Shown here in pieces: positions 7,686 through 8,696 of a stretch of DNA of 8,696 bases (positions are counted from its first letter, which is position 1; every line of letters begins with the position of its first letter). A program made the translations under genes and the position numbers. The stretch is from contig JAJOLG010000015.1 of assembly GCA_021129445.1 (NCBI GenBank), forward strand, positions 1-8,696, written 5' to 3'. The notes under the pieces were generated by a model. It made no database searches. It worked only from the letters and a program-made list of their open reading frames with translations, and had not been told where the DNA came from. The stretch comes from Candidatus Altimarinota bacterium. Its GTDB lineage: Bacteria; Patescibacteriota; Gracilibacteria; GCA-2401425; JAJOLG01.

Positions 7686-8696
7686 TTAATTTAAAACATT
7701 TATTGTTTTTGATGAATTTCTTGGAATTATTGTTGATTGTAAATTTATTTCAATATTACTCTTTCTTCATCAATCTCTTCAAAAAGAAAAATCTCTTGAT
7801 TTAACTCATAATTTCAAGGTTATAAAACTTGGCTTATTATAAAGTGGTTGATTAAATGATAAATCTGATTTTTTTTCCGGTCATAAATAAAAATCAAATT
7901 GAGTGACAATTAAATTTTCTGGTGTAATATCCTGCCATTTTATATCATTTCAAATAATTCAAGTTAAAGTTTCAGGACACTCAAAATCATCAACACATTT
8001 CCACGAATTTGCAATTCAATTTGTCGTAAAAGTTTTTGCTTCCATTTCTAAAAATAAAACACATCAAACTCAATTTACACACTCATTTCAATCTCAATAT
8101 TTAAAAGCATACCTTTTATTTCACTGAGAATTTACCAAAATAAGTGGAAATTTTTTAGATTTTACAGAATTTTGATCATAATCCCAAGTCCATAAAATAT
8201 CTTGTGAAAAAGTTCATGAAAAAGCTTTTGGTCATCTTCAATAATATGGATCATCATCATAAATGTTTTGCTGATTTCAAGTTTTCGTTGTATCCTCTCT
8301 AATAAAATCTGTTCTACAATTTAAATGAACAGTTGTATCTGTATTGTTATTCATTTTAGTTTCAGCATTATACTGCCATCAATTTGATTCATCTCATGAT
8401 TCCGTATTTCACGGAAAAATAAATTGATATTTATAATTTTCCAAAATAAACCTTCAAGATCAAGACTCATCAACATTATAATCACTTGAATGATCACTTC
8501 ATGTAGTTGCTCAACTACAATTTAAAACAGAATTAAATCATTGAGTTCAATCAACATTTAAATCAGAATCTGCTCATTTTGGATTTGGTCATTCATCAAT
8601 AAAAGCATCAGCGATTTTTGCAGATCAATCTTCATTTTTCATTCTAGTCGCTTCTCTCCAATACGATTGATAATCAATATCAGAATTTTTAATATA
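7686..8696 (-). CDS. Prepilin-like or pseudopilin surface protein, C-terminal part (start beyond right edge)
   Basis: The visible 336 residues run in one frame from the window edge to a TAA, with many TGA codons read as Gly. No start is visible. The fragment is hydrophilic and rich in Asp, Asn, Ser, Thr and aromatic residues, with six cysteines, which suggests an exported disulfide-bonded domain. Near the C-terminus, ITPENLIVTQFDFYLGPEKK is followed by a strand with KPSFITLKL and by IEINLQSTIIPRN. Together these resemble the final beta strands of pseudopilin-like proteins (an 'LQT-x-x-x-x-R' style ending). With its neighbour one base away, it forms a probable surface or pilus gene pair. The prepilin call depends on this ending and on context, because the N-terminal helix lies outside the window. 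Confidence 0.65.

Noticed and set aside
1-8696. A region of decayed pseudogenes with many TGA stops
   Set aside because: Stops in frame are only TGA; TAA and TAG do not interrupt the genes. The TGA codons fall at conserved glycines, so this is recoding and not decay.
1-8696. Mycoplasma/Spiroplasma-type code with TGA as Trp
   Set aside because: L34 Gly-Gly, P-loop GxGKT and SecF FTGG positions need Gly, and Trp is written TGG at conserved sites such as TsaE EW and several YidC positions.

Overview
The window reads as a piece of a very AT-rich chromosome from a Candidate Phyla Radiation bacterium of the Gracilibacteria / Absconditabacteria (BD1-5 / SR1) type. The evidence is the genetic code. 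Every gene lies on the minus strand and is broken by in-frame TGA under the standard code. When TGA is read as glycine (translation table 25), all of them become full-length, recognisable proteins. The clearest proof is ribosomal protein L34 (rpmH): TGA falls on the family's conserved glycines, including a TGA-TGA pair for Gly-Gly. The Walker A glycines of TsaE and PriA, and the conserved glycines of SecF and YidC, agree. Trp is still written TGG, so this is not the Mycoplasma code. Stops are TAA in every gene whose end is visible.

Transcription runs right to left, in three blocks. (1) 8696-6617: two secreted, membrane-anchored prepilin-like proteins, the first cut by the window edge, separated by one base. 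(2) 6609-3291: a TsaE ATPase fused in frame to an HD-domain phosphohydrolase, then the primosomal helicase PriA, with a 12-bp AT-rich inverted repeat between them. (3) 3222-1: SecF, ribosomal protein L34, the RNase P protein RnpA, the membrane insertase YidC, and the start of a small lipoprotein that runs off the left edge. The rpmH-rnpA-yidC order is the conserved bacterial cluster that often sits near the origin, but no dnaA is visible here.

The third block links protein export and insertion (SecF, YidC) with translation and tRNA processing (L34, RnpA). The second joins tRNA t6A modification (TsaE) with replication restart (PriA). The first is surface or pilus related. Intergenic gaps run from 1 to 133 bases, and the starts show almost no Shine-Dalgarno sequence. 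No tRNA, rRNA, CRISPR, insertion sequence or stretch over 300 bases without a gene was seen. The most interesting item is the TsaE-HD fusion, in which all expected HD metal ligands are kept and the domain boundary carries a UGA glycine codon.
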